Origin: Bradyrhizobium sp. CB1650
Lineage (GTDB): Bacteria > Pseudomonadota > Alphaproteobacteria > Rhizobiales > Xanthobacteraceae
NCBI RefSeq assembly: GCF_029761915.1
Contig: NZ_CP121695.1
Span: forward strand, 3,501,501 to 3,565,500
Direction of reading: 5' to 3'
DNA: 64,000 nucleotides
Shown here in pieces: positions 8,943-17,349 of this stretch. The position numbers and the translations under genes were made by a program. A model generated the notes under the pieces. It worked only from the letters and a program-made list of their open reading frames with translations, was not told where the DNA came from and ran no database searches. The first letter of the stretch is position 1. Each line of letters starts with the position of its first letter.

Positions 8943-9966
8943 TAGGTGTTTAGTCCCGGGCTTTGATGGTGCATTTTTATCGCACGATCGAAGGATGCGC
9001 TATGGGACAAGTTTTAACGGCTGCGCCACGACGACTGAGGCAATCCGTCGAGCAATATAAAATAGTCAAGAGAGCCTGAGAACGCTTGCCAAGCGCTACG
9101 GGATCAACCCGAAGACTGTCGCAAAGTGGACGCAGCGTGAGACCGTTGCCGATCGCTCGACAGGCCCAAAGGAAGCCAAATCGACCGTCCTTTCGATCGA
9201 GGAGGAGGCGATCATCGTCGCTTTCCGACGACATACGCTGCTGCCGCTCGACGATTGCCTCTATGCGCTGCAGCCAACCATCCCGCATCTGACGCGATCA
9301 TCCCAGCATCGCTGTCTCCAGCGCCACGGCATCAACCGATTGCCGGAGGTCGAAGGCAGCAAGCCTTCGAAGAAAAAGTTCAAGGCTTATCCGATCGGAT
9401 ATTTCCACATCGACATCGCTGAGCTCCAGACCGCTGAAGGCAAGCTCTGCCTCTACGTCGCCATCGATCGCACCAGCAAGTTCGCCTTCGTGCAACTGGT
9501 CAGGAAGACAGGAAGGACCTCGGCCTCGGCCTTCCTCGAAGCTCTGATCGCGGCTGTCCCCTACAAGATCCATACGGTTCTCACCGACAATGGGATCCAG
9601 TTCACTTTCCCGCCGCGCTACGCGGACGGGGCGACGGCAAGATACGTGACACATATGTTCGATATGCGCTGCCAAGAAAATGGCATCGAACATCGGCTGA
9701 CCAAGATCAAGCACCCCTGGACCAATGGCCAGGTCGAGCGCATGAACCGCACGATCAAGGAAGCGACCGTCCAACGCTACCACTACGATCGACACGATCA
9801 GCTCGAAGCACACCTTGCCGACTTCATCAGCGCCTACAACTACGCTCGGCGGCTGAAGACCCTGAAGGGCCTCACGCCCTACGAATACATCTGCAAAGCC
9901 TGGACAAAAGAGCCCGGACGATTCACTCTCAATCCGCTCCAGCAAATGCCGGGACTAAACACCTAG
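8943..9966 (+). mobile_element. IS481-family insertion sequence, inactivated
   Basis: The element is bounded by near-perfect 17-base inverted repeats: TAGGTGTTTAGTCCCGG at 8943-8959 and its complement at 9949-9965. The IS481-typical TGT start lies inside these arms at 8947. The stop of the transposase sits inside the right repeat. No clean target-site duplication is seen; the flanks are a truncated CoA-ligase tail on the left and a methyltransferase 3' end on the right, which suggests deletion or recombination after insertion. Confidence 0.85.
9002..9966 (+). pseudogene. IS481 transposase with N-terminal frameshift and stop
   Basis: The intended protein starts MGQVL at 9002. One base appears to be missing near 9016-9018, after which the frame continues GCATTTEAIRRAI, hits TAA at 9058-9060, and then runs open as NSQESLRTLAKRYGINPKTV through to the stop at 9964. 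The first 25 residues are therefore cut off, although a 208-residue piece could still start at 9340. The rve/DDE core is intact: HIDIAE (D), VLTDNG (D) and NGQVERMNRTIKEA (E). The N-terminal helix-turn-helix is separated by the lesions, so the element should not transpose on its own. Confidence 0.85.
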
Positions 9967-10785
9967 TCTTATTCCAGCGCGTGTCATAATCCTGCGAACC
10001 GTCCGCTTTGCTACGGCGAGCGGCGCAGAGTGGTCCCGAATTTGATAGAAATGGCGATACAACTCGATGCCGTAGTAGTCATCGGCTTCGCCTTGAATTT
10101 TCGGGCGTAGATAGAAAGCACCATAGCTTGGAGTGTCGTCGGTACGTGCGATGCCAACATTGCTGATGTCTCGCTCAGCCATCCCCGCAAGGATCGAATC
10201 GAGCACGAACCCGGCGTAGAGAGGGAATTTGGACCGTCGACACAAATAGGCTTTTTCGTCGGTCACCATGAACATCGTCAGATCGGTGCGTTTTGTGAAC
10301 AAGTATTTGAATATTGCTGCGAGTATCTGCGAATAATTGAGATTAGTGTAGTCATCGAGGCAGAGGATGCCATCGTCGGCAAGCATGTAATCCGCAAGCG
10401 CCATCTCGTGCATCGTCGGCTCGAACATGTGGCTGGCGTCGATGTGGCAGAACCGGACCGCGCGCTTGCTGTCTCGAAAGTGACGTTTCGTCAGGTCGAG
10501 CGTGCTCGCAATGTTGAACGAGAGATTCGCGCCCGTCGCGGTCAGTGCCGCCCTGTCGAAATAGTCCGCGATGTCATAAAGGTGGAGCTTCTCATTGCCT
10601 GACAATCTGCCGGCAAGAATGGCCGCCGATTTGCCTCTGAGCACGCCCAGTTCCACCATATCGCCGCCGGTGTGACTTTCTGCCTGAAAAGCAAGAACCG
10701 AATCCATGGCAGCCATGGAGAACGGCGACAGCATCCCCTCTATGGTATCGGCGATCGCTTTGGACTTTGCAAAAGTCGAATTCAT
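9955..10785 (-). CDS. SAM-dependent methyltransferase, C-terminus altered by IS481
   Basis: A 276-residue protein of the Methyltransf_24 type. GGDMVELGVLRGKSAAILAG (residues 40-59) is the SAM-binding motif, VRFCHIDASHMFEPTMHEMA contains the DxxH pattern of this group, and LADDGILCLDDY follows as the metal-proximal segment. Such enzymes methylate sugars or small hydroxylated molecules. The final three codons and the stop at 9955-9957 lie inside the right end of the IS481 element, so the natural C-terminus was replaced; the enzyme core is complete and may still work. The upstream neighbour is decayed, so the pathway is unknown, though the nearby glycan locus is suggestive. Confidence 0.7.
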   Translation of the reverse strand: MNSTFAKSKAIADTIEGMLSPFSMAAMDSVLAFQAESHTGGDMVELGVLRGKSAAILAGRLSGNEKLHLYDIADYFDRAALTATGANLSFNIASTLDLTKRHFRDSKRAVRFCHIDASHMFEPTMHEMALADYMLADDGILCLDDYTNLNYSQILAAIFKYLFTKRTDLTMFMVTDEKAYLCRRSKFPLYAGFVLDSILAGMAERDISNVGIARTDDTPSYGAFYLRPKIQGEADDYYGIELYRHFYQIRDHSAPLAVAKRTVRRIMTRAGIRLGV

Positions 10786-11088
10786 AAACTAGCCCCTCAA
10801 ATTGCTTCGCAATCAGTGGTCGCCAGACCACCGCCTTGCCCTTAACCAATCACAACTCACGCTCCATCGCAGGATGGCTCCGGTTCTTGAGCTGATCCAG
10901 TACTTTTGCCGGCCCCACGATAGGACCGATCGCGATGCTTGGAAACCAGGCCCTCCAGGCTCGTCCGTAGTTCCTGCCGGAACAGCATAGCGAACGTGCT
11001 CGAACGAACAGACCACCGCTTTGAGCTATAGGTAACCTCGCCCGCGATTCGGTCGCAGCTTGGCACAATCCACTTCTGAGGAGGGGGC

Positions 11089-11276
11089 ATGCGGTTCATT
11101 GACCGGGATTGGCAGATCACTCCATTGTTGAGCAAGAGCTCGATAACGGGAAGCGCATCTGGGCTGGCTGCCTTCTGATGCGCCGCCGTCTGCCTTGGCT
11201 ACTCGGCTGAGAATATCGTCGCCCGACATGGGAAGAACGCGTCGATTGGCAGCGGCGTCACGCGATCAGTTTCTGA
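11089..11276 (+). pseudogene. Broken copy of small basic protein A (MRFIDRDW...)
   Basis: A strong ribosome site (GAGGAGGGGG) precedes ATG at 11089, and the frame starts MRFIDRDWQITPLLSK. It then shifts frame and continues in another phase as ELLMRRRLPWLLG, stop, EYRRPTWEERVDWQRR, ending HAISF. It is clearly the homologue of the intact minus-strand frame at 12030-12230. At least one frameshift and one in-frame stop disrupt it. Its 3' end overlaps the 3' end of the convergent module-B remnant. No function is known to me for this family. Confidence 0.65.
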
Positions 11277-11507
11277 TCAACCAGCCGCACGTAAGTCCAG
11301 CTTTCGTGCATCTCAAGCCAGCCCTTCTCGACAGCGTACTTGATGCCGGCGCCGAACTCCAGCCCGCTGGCCTTAAGGGTGAGAGGAGTGGCTCATCTCA
11401 ATGTGAATGCGGCCGTCCTGAACTGGCTGGATACTCGCGGCGAGTTCGACCAGCTTGCGGGCTGCGACCTCGGGATCGGAGTAGGGGCGCTCCTGGGCGT
11501 GATTCAT
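11258..11507 (-). pseudogene. Broken copy of small protein B (ARKLVE...VQDGRIHIE family)
   Basis: From ATG at 11507 the protein reads MNHAQERPYSDPEVAARKL, VELAASIQPVQDGRIHIE, then loses frame; downstream phases give EFGAGIKYAVEKGWLEMHES, then TYVRLVDQKLIA and stop at 11258. The same family is intact at 46442-46714. Frame loss is within the middle third. The gene converges with and overlaps the broken copy of protein A by 19 bases, the arrangement mirrored at 11796-12230. Confidence 0.7.
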
Positions 11508-11795
11508 TTGTGCCACGGTCTGCTCCTGGTCGGCCTCGATCGCGCGCCTGCTCGATCTGTCTGTCGTTTAGCTGTCGCAAGGTGTTCCAAGCGGCTCGGA
11601 AGAGGTCTTTGGCTTGGTCTAAAACTCCCAGCCTGTCCGCGGTGCGAGCGCGGGTGCGGGACGTTGGGGAGGCTGACGGTCCAAGACCAGGCGCGTGCCC
11701 GCCGACAGCGATGCTCTTGAAGATGCTGCCGATCGGAGACCACCTCAGATCACGGTATGGTCGCCTGAAGCGATTTACAGGTTCTGATTCCAGCG

Positions 11796-12049
11796 ATAAA
11801 ACTCACCTCCGAACGCCCCTCGCCAGCCCGGAAACCGCGGCCGGCAAGCTGGTCGAGGTCGCAGAGAGCATTGAGGCCGTCCAGGACGGCCGCATTCACA
11901 TTGAGACAATCAAAGCCTTTTCCTCTACACGCTCAAGGGCGACTGGGAAGAGTTAGGTGCCGGCATGAAGCATGCGTCGAGAAGGGCTGGCTCGAGCTGC
12001 AGAAACGGGGCTCACGTGCGGCTGCGTGATCAGAAGCTGATCGCGTGAC
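11796..12049 (+). pseudogene. Second broken copy of small protein B; start codon lost
   Basis: The frame reads KLTSERPLASPETAAGKL, VEVAESIEAVQDGRIHIETI and then loses phase; later phases give FLYTL, GWLELQ and RLRDQKLIA with stop at 12047. The position of the start codon in the intact homologue (MKLTAERP) is occupied here by ATA at 11796, so initiation is lost as well as frame. It converges with and overlaps the intact copy of protein A. Confidence 0.7.
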
Positions 12050-12230
12050 GCCGCTGCCAATCTAGGCGTTCGTCCCATGTCGGGCGGCGATATTCCCAGC
12101 CGAGGAGCCAATTCCGACGCCGACGCATCAAGAGCTCACCAGGTTGGATGCACTCACCGTTATTGAGCCTCTTGCTAAACAACGGTGTAATTGGATGCCA
12201 TTCTCGGTCAATGAGCATATGCGCCTCCAT
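12030..12230 (-). CDS. Small basic protein A (about 62-66 aa), intact copy
   Basis: The frame gives MLIDREWHPITPLFSKRLN, NGECIQPGELLMRRRRNWLL, then GWEYRRPTWDERLDWQRR and HAISF. It is short, rich in Arg and Trp, and has no signal peptide or membrane segment. ATG at 12230 or 12218 can start it; the frame is open further up to 12416, but that part lacks protein character. A broken homologue lies at 11089-11276. Conservation of the C-terminal half between the two copies, despite many silent differences, supports real coding. The family is not recognised. Confidence 0.5.
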   Translation of the reverse strand: MEAHMLIDREWHPITPLFSKRLNNGECIQPGELLMRRRRNWLLGWEYRRPTWDERLDWQRRHAISF

Positions 12231-12730
12231 TGCAGGCGCAGTTTGCCAACTTTGCAGCCGCGGACATTGACAAATGTTAGTACGCGGTCTCGCTATTGCT
12301 CTTTTTTCCAAGACAACTTGGGAACTACGGTCCACTTGGACTTGGAGCCTCACACTTGGCGGGATGGATTTCATGGACGCGGCCTGCCGCTCTTGCAACT
12401 TTCGGCTGTCGGACACGATTCAGCCAGGGTCCTTTGGGCAAGCGGCGGCTCCACGCACATCGCCAAAAAGTTCCAGAACCCTCCTTCGCTTAGCAGGATT
12501 CAGAACGGCCGAAACAGTCCGCCATCCATCAAGTTCAGCAACACGATCGCAGCGACGACGACGTACTTAGAGGCCGTGACGATTGAGCTCATCGTACGCT
12601 CTCCAGCGACCACTACGTAGGAGTAAAGTTTTATGGTTAAAATTCGGTTACAGCTCGCTCGGTCTGAGCTGGTCTCCCTGCTGCTTCAGACCTCTGAACA
12701 AAGTCGAGGATTGCTGGCAGGCTGAACGGT
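12231..12730 (+). other. 500-base region with no recognised gene
   Basis: Short frames on both strands were read (plus frames at 12144-12620 and 12274-12570) and none has motifs, a plausible start or biased composition. A local AT-rich patch near 12600-12660 could hold a promoter, but no clear -35/-10 pair stands out. Confidence 0.4.
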
Positions 12731-13129
12731 CTATTGAGCGAGTTTCTTGCTATCCGCTTCGTCAGCGTCGTGCGGTCCAACCGTGAACGGCGTGTATGAT
12801 TGGACTTCGCATCTTTCCATGGTCACCGAGAGCCTAGCTCCCTTAAAGGCGTCATCGCTAAAGAACAGGGAATATACGAGTTGTCGCGCGTCGGGCGCCG
12901 GGCGTGCTTCGCGCAAACAAAGGAAATATGGTCCTGGACCGAGCTCGGTGTGTCTCGCAGCGGAGATCTCTATCGGCAGCGCAAGCCGGGCGTCTTTGAC
13001 AGTTGTTGCGACACCCCTCCGGATCGCGACCTCGCTCGGTGGCTGTTCTGGCTTCATGTCTGGAAGAGGAACCGAGATATCAGATGAACAGCCGCACAGG
13101 AGCACACACAACAAGATGGCGTAACGCAT
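12731..13129 (-). CDS. Putative lipoprotein of unknown function (132 aa)
   Basis: Starting at ATG 13129, preceded by an AAGGGGAAG ribosome site, the protein begins MRYAILLCVLLCGCSSDIS: a short hydrophobic core and lipobox LCGC with Cys at residue 14, then Ser-Ser, so it is likely lipidated and anchored in the outer membrane. The mature part is soluble, with alternating charged segments and a motif YFLCLREARPAPDARQLVYS that looks like a conserved core. The C-terminus is acidic (DADEADSKKLAQ). An earlier start at 13156 would add nine residues and weaken the signal peptide. No named family is recognised. Confidence 0.75.
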   Translation of the reverse strand: MRYAILLCVLLCGCSSDISVPLPDMKPEQPPSEVAIRRGVATTVKDARLALPIEISAARHTELGPGPYFLCLREARPAPDARQLVYSLFFSDDAFKGARLSVTMERCEVQSYTPFTVGPHDADEADSKKLAQ

Positions 13130-13834
13130 CACTTCCCCTTGGGCTGTCCACCCCAACCCTTCTCGTGGGGATATAGGGCAGACTTCGTCAATTGACTATG
13201 GTCCGTGTTGCGCGGACATGCAGGACAATCAGCCCGCCGTCCCTTCAGCAAATCGCGGATGTCGTCCCTGATTCGCTAACTGCGCTTTTGAAGTCCGGGG
13301 ACAGGCTCTCAATTGCGCTTTCGAAGCCTGGGATCTTCCTCTTCCTTCTACCCGCTTCTTTGTCCAGAATATCATTCAGCCGTTTCGCCTCGTTCCCGAG
13401 CGTCGCGAGGAATCGCAGCTGTGCATCACTGGGCGTCGCTTGCGATCCGACCGACAACTCCGTGGGAACGGCATTATCACTATGGGACGGGTGGCCCCTT
13501 ACCTCCGGCAATCTCGCCGCAATCACATAGTTCCTGAAACCTCGTTGACGCGCCAAGCCTCGCTGCCGGAGCAACCTTCTTGCTGAGGTTGGCGATCAAT
13601 GGCAAACGGAATTCATGCGCTTGCCGGTTCTCGGGCCACTGACGTCAACGGAGCTCTCATGACAACGAGCTCGCCCTGCAGCCCGGCACAGGGGACATTT
13701 CCCTGCTCTCAATTTGGCGATTCCCCAGAACCGGTTGCATTTGCAGGCACTTGAATTGAAATTGCTGGCTTGTGCAATCAGCCGCCGTATCCCTGCAAAT
13801 TCCCTGCAGGCAGAAATGCGGCATCCGGTTGAGC
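13130..13834 (-). other. 700-base intergenic region with one doubtful frame
   Basis: The only frame with some protein character is on the minus strand, 13245-13574 (109 residues). Its middle part, TPSDAQLRFLATLGNEAKRL then NDILDKEAGRRKRK, could be a helical segment. It has no ribosome site or known domain. I leave it as a possible remnant. Nothing else is visible up to the ligase stop. Confidence 0.35.
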
Positions 13835-15058
13835 TCACCGCTCATCCACAATCACCTTGCCATCGTTCGGCAGCACGCTAAGGCTCACCAGCTCGACCGC
13901 CCCGCTAAGCTTCGTCACTGCTCGCAAGGTCGCGCCGATCTCCTCGCGCAGCGCGTCGCTCGGTGCGGCGGTTTCCGCCCTCAGCGTCATCACATCGGTC
14001 TCGCGCTCGCGCGTGACGATGAGGCGCAGGCGTCCGAGGGCGGGGTGGCGCTTGCCGATCTCGGCGACCTGCTCGGGGCGGACGAACATGCCCTTGACCT
14101 TGGTGGTCTGGTCGGCGCGGCCCATCCAGCCCTTGATGCGCATGTTGGTGCGGCCGCATTTGCTGGGGCCGGGGAGGGTCGCGGTGAGGTCGCCGAGCGC
14201 CAGCCGGATCCAGGGATGGTGCGGGTCGAGCGAGGTCACCACGATCTCCCCGACGTCGCCTTCCGCGACCGGATCGCCGGTGCCGGGCTTGACGACCTCC
14301 ATGATCAGGTCCTCGTTCACGACCATGCCCTCGCGCGCCTCGGTCTCGAAAGCGATGAGGCCGAGGTCGGCGGTGCCAAAGACCTGGTAGGCCTCGATAC
14401 CGCGCGCCTTGATCTCGGCCTGGAGCGAGGGCGGGAAGGCGGCGCCCGAGACCAGCGCGCGCTTGATCGAGGAGACGTCGCGCCCCGAGGCTGCTGCGGC
14501 ATCGAGCAGGATCTTCAGGAAGTCCGGCGTGCCGCTATAGCCGACCGGGCGGTAGGCCTCGATCAGCTCGAACTGCGCTTCGGTATTGCCCGGGCCGGCC
14601 GGGATCACGGCGCAGCCGAGCGCCCGGGCCGAGGCATCGAAGATGAAGCCGCCCGGGGTGAGGTGGTAGCTGAAGGTGTTGAGCACGACGTCGCCCTCCC
14701 GGAACCCGGCCGCGAACAGCGCCCGCGCGCCCCGCCAGGGATCGGCCTGCCGCCCCTCCGGCTCGAAGATCGGACCCGGGGAGGTGAAGAGCCGGGCGAA
14801 CGCGCCGGGAGCAGCCGCCACGAGGCCGCCGAAGGGCGCTGAGGCCTTGTGCAGGGCCGGCAGCTCCGACTTGCGCAGCACCGGAAGGCGCGCCAGCGCC
14901 GCTCTGGAGGTCACGGAGGCCGGGTCGAGGCCCCCAAGCCGCTCGGCATAGGCGGGGGCGGCCATCGCACTGTGCAGCACGTCCGGCAGGCGGGAGAACA
15001 GCTCGGCCTCGCGCTCGGCTGTCTCGCGGGTCTCCAGGGTGTCGTAATGGGCGGTCAT
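13835..15058 (-). CDS. PaaK-like aryl/acyl-CoA ligase
   Basis: A 407-residue member of the phenylacetate-CoA ligase branch of AMP-forming enzymes. It has an early LPVLRKSELPALHKA segment, a shortened phosphate-binding region (FTSPGPIFEPEG), GYSGTPDFLKILLD, the adenine-binding EAYQVFGTADLGLIAFE, the hinge LGDLTATLPGPSKCGRTNMR, and the C-terminal lysine loop VLPNDGKVIVDE. It would activate an aromatic or related acid to its CoA thioester with ATP. It is encoded divergently from an AGE epimerase and near a transporter cluster with another CoA ligase, which points to aromatic or fatty acid catabolism. The first 50 residues are helical and less conserved. A degraded copy of its C-terminus lies at 8818-8942. 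Confidence 0.82.
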   Translation of the reverse strand: MTAHYDTLETRETAEREAELFSRLPDVLHSAMAAPAYAERLGGLDPASVTSRAALARLPVLRKSELPALHKASAPFGGLVAAAPGAFARLFTSPGPIFEPEGRQADPWRGARALFAAGFREGDVVLNTFSYHLTPGGFIFDASARALGCAVIPAGPGNTEAQFELIEAYRPVGYSGTPDFLKILLDAAAASGRDVSSIKRALVSGAAFPPSLQAEIKARGIEAYQVFGTADLGLIAFETEAREGMVVNEDLIMEVVKPGTGDPVAEGDVGEIVVTSLDPHHPWIRLALGDLTATLPGPSKCGRTNMRIKGWMGRADQTTKVKGMFVRPEQVAEIGKRHPALGRLRLIVTRERETDVMTLRAETAAPSDALREEIGATLRAVTKLSGAVELVSLSVLPNDGKVIVDER

Positions 15059-15144
15059 GGCTGGTCCTTAGGGGTTGGCATCCGTTGCACGCCGCCGCCG
15101 GCATGGGTATCAGACGGCAAATGCGGTGGCCTGGAGAGGTTAAG

Positions 15145-16296
15145 GTGGCGGACGCACGGATCATTGCGGCGGAGGAGAGGGCGGACGTCATCGCGCGCCT
15201 GAAACGCCGCATGATCGAGCAGGCGCTGCCGCTGTGGTCGACCGTCGGCTGGGACCAAGCCGCAGGCGGTTTCGTCGACCGGCTGCACCGCGACGGCACG
15301 GCGGATGCGGCCGCGCCGCGGCGCGTATTCGTGCAGGCGCGCCAGATCTGGTGCTATGCCAAGACGGCGCAGATGGGCTGGTATCCGGACGGCCGCGCCC
15401 TCGCATTGAAGGGGCTGGAGCATCTGCTGGCGAAGGCCAAGGCGCCCGATGGCCGGCCCGGCTACGTGCACCGGCTGACGCCGGGGGGCGCGGTACTGGA
15501 CGCGCGGCGCGACGCCTATGACCACGCCTTCATCCTGTTCGCCCTTGCGGCCGTTTATGCGCTCGGCCGGGACGCCCAGATTCGCGCCGAGATCGACGCA
15601 CTGCTCGCCTTCCTCGACAGCCATTTGCGCTCGCCCCATGGCGGGGTGCACGAAAGCCTGCCGGTCTCGCTGCCGCGCCGGCAGAATCCGCACATGCATC
15701 TGTTCGAGGCGATGATCGCCTGCTTCGATGCGACCCACGACCTGTCGTTCCAGAACCGCGCCGGCGAGTTCTTTGCGCTGTTCCTCGCCAATCTCTACGA
15801 CAAGCAGAAGCGGATTCTGACGGAGTACTTCGAGGAGGACTGGTCGAAGATCGCGCCGGTCAGCGTCGAGCCGGGCCATCAGGCCGAGTGGGTGTGGCTG
15901 CTGAAGGGTTTTGAACGCATCACGGGCTGCCCGACCGGACAGCGGCGGTCCGAGCTTCTGGCCACAGCGCTGCGCTATCGTGATGAGGCGACCGGCTGCC
16001 TCGTCGATGAGGGCGATGAGGCCGGCAGCATCCGCCGCAGCACGCGCCGGCTGTGGCCGCAGACCGAGATGGCCAAGGCCTGGATCGCGCAGGCCGAGTC
16101 GGGTGAGGCGGGCGCGGCGGAGGAGGCGCGCGCGGCGCTCGTGCGGCTCGAACGGCATTATCTCAGCCATCCCGTCAGGGGCGGCTGGTACGATCAGTTC
16201 GATCGCAACGGCACGTCGCTGGTCGACACCATTCCTGCGTCGTCGTTCTATCATGTTCTCTGCGCAGTCACGGAAGCGGAGCAAGTTCTGGGCTAG
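15145..16296 (+). CDS. AGE-family sugar epimerase/isomerase
   Basis: From GTG at 15145, which follows a strong GGAGAGG ribosome site, the protein has 383 residues; the open frame goes back to 15085 but without such a site. The (alpha/alpha)6-barrel of N-acylglucosamine 2-epimerase enzymes is visible through regularly spaced motifs: RRVFVQARQIWCYA, DAYDHAFILFALAA, NPHMHLFEAMIACFD, EPGHQAEWVWLL and RRLWPQTEMAKAW. The catalytic histidines of the family lie in the HMHLFEA and PGHQAEW segments. Members interconvert N-acylglucosamine/mannosamine or mannose/fructose (or glucose) forms. The substrate is unknown. It is encoded divergently from the PaaK-like ligase, so the two may share a control region of 86 bases. 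Confidence 0.85.
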   Translation: MADARIIAAEERADVIARLKRRMIEQALPLWSTVGWDQAAGGFVDRLHRDGTADAAAPRRVFVQARQIWCYAKTAQMGWYPDGRALALKGLEHLLAKAKAPDGRPGYVHRLTPGGAVLDARRDAYDHAFILFALAAVYALGRDAQIRAEIDALLAFLDSHLRSPHGGVHESLPVSLPRRQNPHMHLFEAMIACFDATHDLSFQNRAGEFFALFLANLYDKQKRILTEYFEEDWSKIAPVSVEPGHQAEWVWLLKGFERITGCPTGQRRSELLATALRYRDEATGCLVDEGDEAGSIRRSTRRLWPQTEMAKAWIAQAESGEAGAAEEARAALVRLERHYLSHPVRGGWYDQFDRNGTSLVDTIPASSFYHVLCAVTEAEQVLG

Positions 16297-16359
16297 ATTG
16301 GTTTTTCGACGCGTTTTCTTCTTCTTCGCGCGAAGCGGTTCCCGCTTCGCTCGAAAACG

Positions 16360-17199
16360 CTACAGCCAGCGCTTGCGCCGCTTGAAACTCTTCAGGTTCT
16401 TGAAGCTCTTGCGCTGGTCGCCGGCGCCGCCGAGATAGAATTCCTTGACGTCCTCGTTGTCGCGCAGTTCGTCCGCGGTGCCGTCGAGCACGACCTTGCC
16501 CTGTTCCATGATGTAGCCGTGGCTCGCCACCGAAAGCGCGGCGCGGGCGTTCTGCTCGACCAGCAGGATGGTGACGCCGAGGTCGCGGTTGATCTTCTGG
16601 ATGATCGCGAAGACCTCTTTCACCAGCAGCGGCGACAATCCCATCGACGGCTCGTCCATCAGGATCATCTTCGGCCGCGCCATCAGCGCACGGCCGATCG
16701 CGAGCATTTGCTGCTCGCCGCCGGAGAGATAGCCGGCGAGCCCGGTGCGCTCCTTCAGGCGCGGGAAATAGTTGAAGACCATGTCGAGATCGGCATCGAC
16801 CTCGCGGTCCCGGCGGGTGAAGGCGCCGAGCTTCAAATTCTCCAGCGAGGTCATGTCGGCGACAATGCGCCGGCCTTCCATCACCTGGAAGATGCCGCGG
16901 CGCACGATCTTATCGGGGTCGATGCCGGCGATAGCGGAGCCCTCGAACAGGATCTCGCCGCGCGTGACCTCGCCGTCCTCGGTCTTGAGCAGCCCCGAGA
17001 TCGCCTTCAGCGTCGTTGATTTGCCGGCGCCGTTGGCGCCGAGCAGCGCCACGATCGCCCCCTTGGGGACGTCCAGGCTGAGGCCGCGCAGCACCAGGAT
17101 GACGTCGTCATAGACGACCTCGATGTTGCGCACGCTGAGCAGCGGCGCCGGCGCGACGGCGGTCGGCTTGGCGCGGGTTGTTTCGAGGGTTTCGGTCAT
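16360..17199 (-). CDS. livF: Branched-chain-type ABC transporter ATPase (LivF)
   Basis: A 279-residue ATPase from ATG 17199; the upstream extension of the frame is repeat DNA. Walker A is GANGAGKST, the signature is YLSGGEQQML, Walker B is MILMDEPSMGLSP, and the switch His-equivalent region reads ILLVEQNARAAL, the LivF hallmark. It energises uptake by the LivH/LivM permease in the same cluster. The C-terminus is unusually basic (KSFKNLKSFKRRKRWL). It is last in the minus-strand cluster that begins with livG at 23622, and is separated from the binding-protein gene by a palindromic repeat. Confidence 0.92.
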   Translation of the reverse strand: MTETLETTRAKPTAVAPAPLLSVRNIEVVYDDVILVLRGLSLDVPKGAIVALLGANGAGKSTTLKAISGLLKTEDGEVTRGEILFEGSAIAGIDPDKIVRRGIFQVMEGRRIVADMTSLENLKLGAFTRRDREVDADLDMVFNYFPRLKERTGLAGYLSGGEQQMLAIGRALMARPKMILMDEPSMGLSPLLVKEVFAIIQKINRDLGVTILLVEQNARAALSVASHGYIMEQGKVVLDGTADELRDNEDVKEFYLGGAGDQRKSFKNLKSFKRRKRWL

Positions 17200-17223
17200 G
17201 TTGTGTGCCGCCAATTTGCTGCT

Positions 17224-17336
17224 CGTCATGCCCGGGCTTGTCCCGGGCATCCACGTACTTCGTGCCGAGTGGTCAGACGTGGATGGCCGGGACATCCGCG
17301 CGAAGACGCGCTTCGCGCTTTTGCCCGGCCATGACG
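17224..17336. repeat. Palindromic intergenic repeat, family 1, copy 1
   Basis: Outer arms CGTCATGCCCGGGC... and ...GCCCGGCCATGACG form a long imperfect stem, with internal ATCCACG / CGTGGAT arms. The same element is at 38508-38603. In both transporter clusters it lies just downstream of the binding-protein gene. Such repeats can act as transcript 3'-end stabilisers. Confidence 0.8.
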
Positions 17337-17349
17337 TCCGAGATTGCGG

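Larger units (their letters stand above)
11089..12230. repeat. Inverted duplication of the A-B small-gene module
   Basis: The segment 11089-11507 (A plus strand, B minus strand) is repeated in opposite orientation at 12230-11796 (A minus, B plus). Similarity is clear at the DNA level, for example GATTGGCAGCGGCGTCACGC at 11243-11262 and its complement near 12043-12062, but both arms carry independent indels, so the duplication is old. The 290-base centre (11508-11795) has no recognised gene; a minus frame there continues upstream of B with an Arg/Gln-rich sequence that may be a further remnant. Confidence 0.7.

Noticed and set aside
11195..11956. 253-codon plus-strand frame
   Set aside because: It crosses both damaged B copies in the wrong phase for the first and has no ribosome site; only the last 50 codons match the B family, as a pseudogene.
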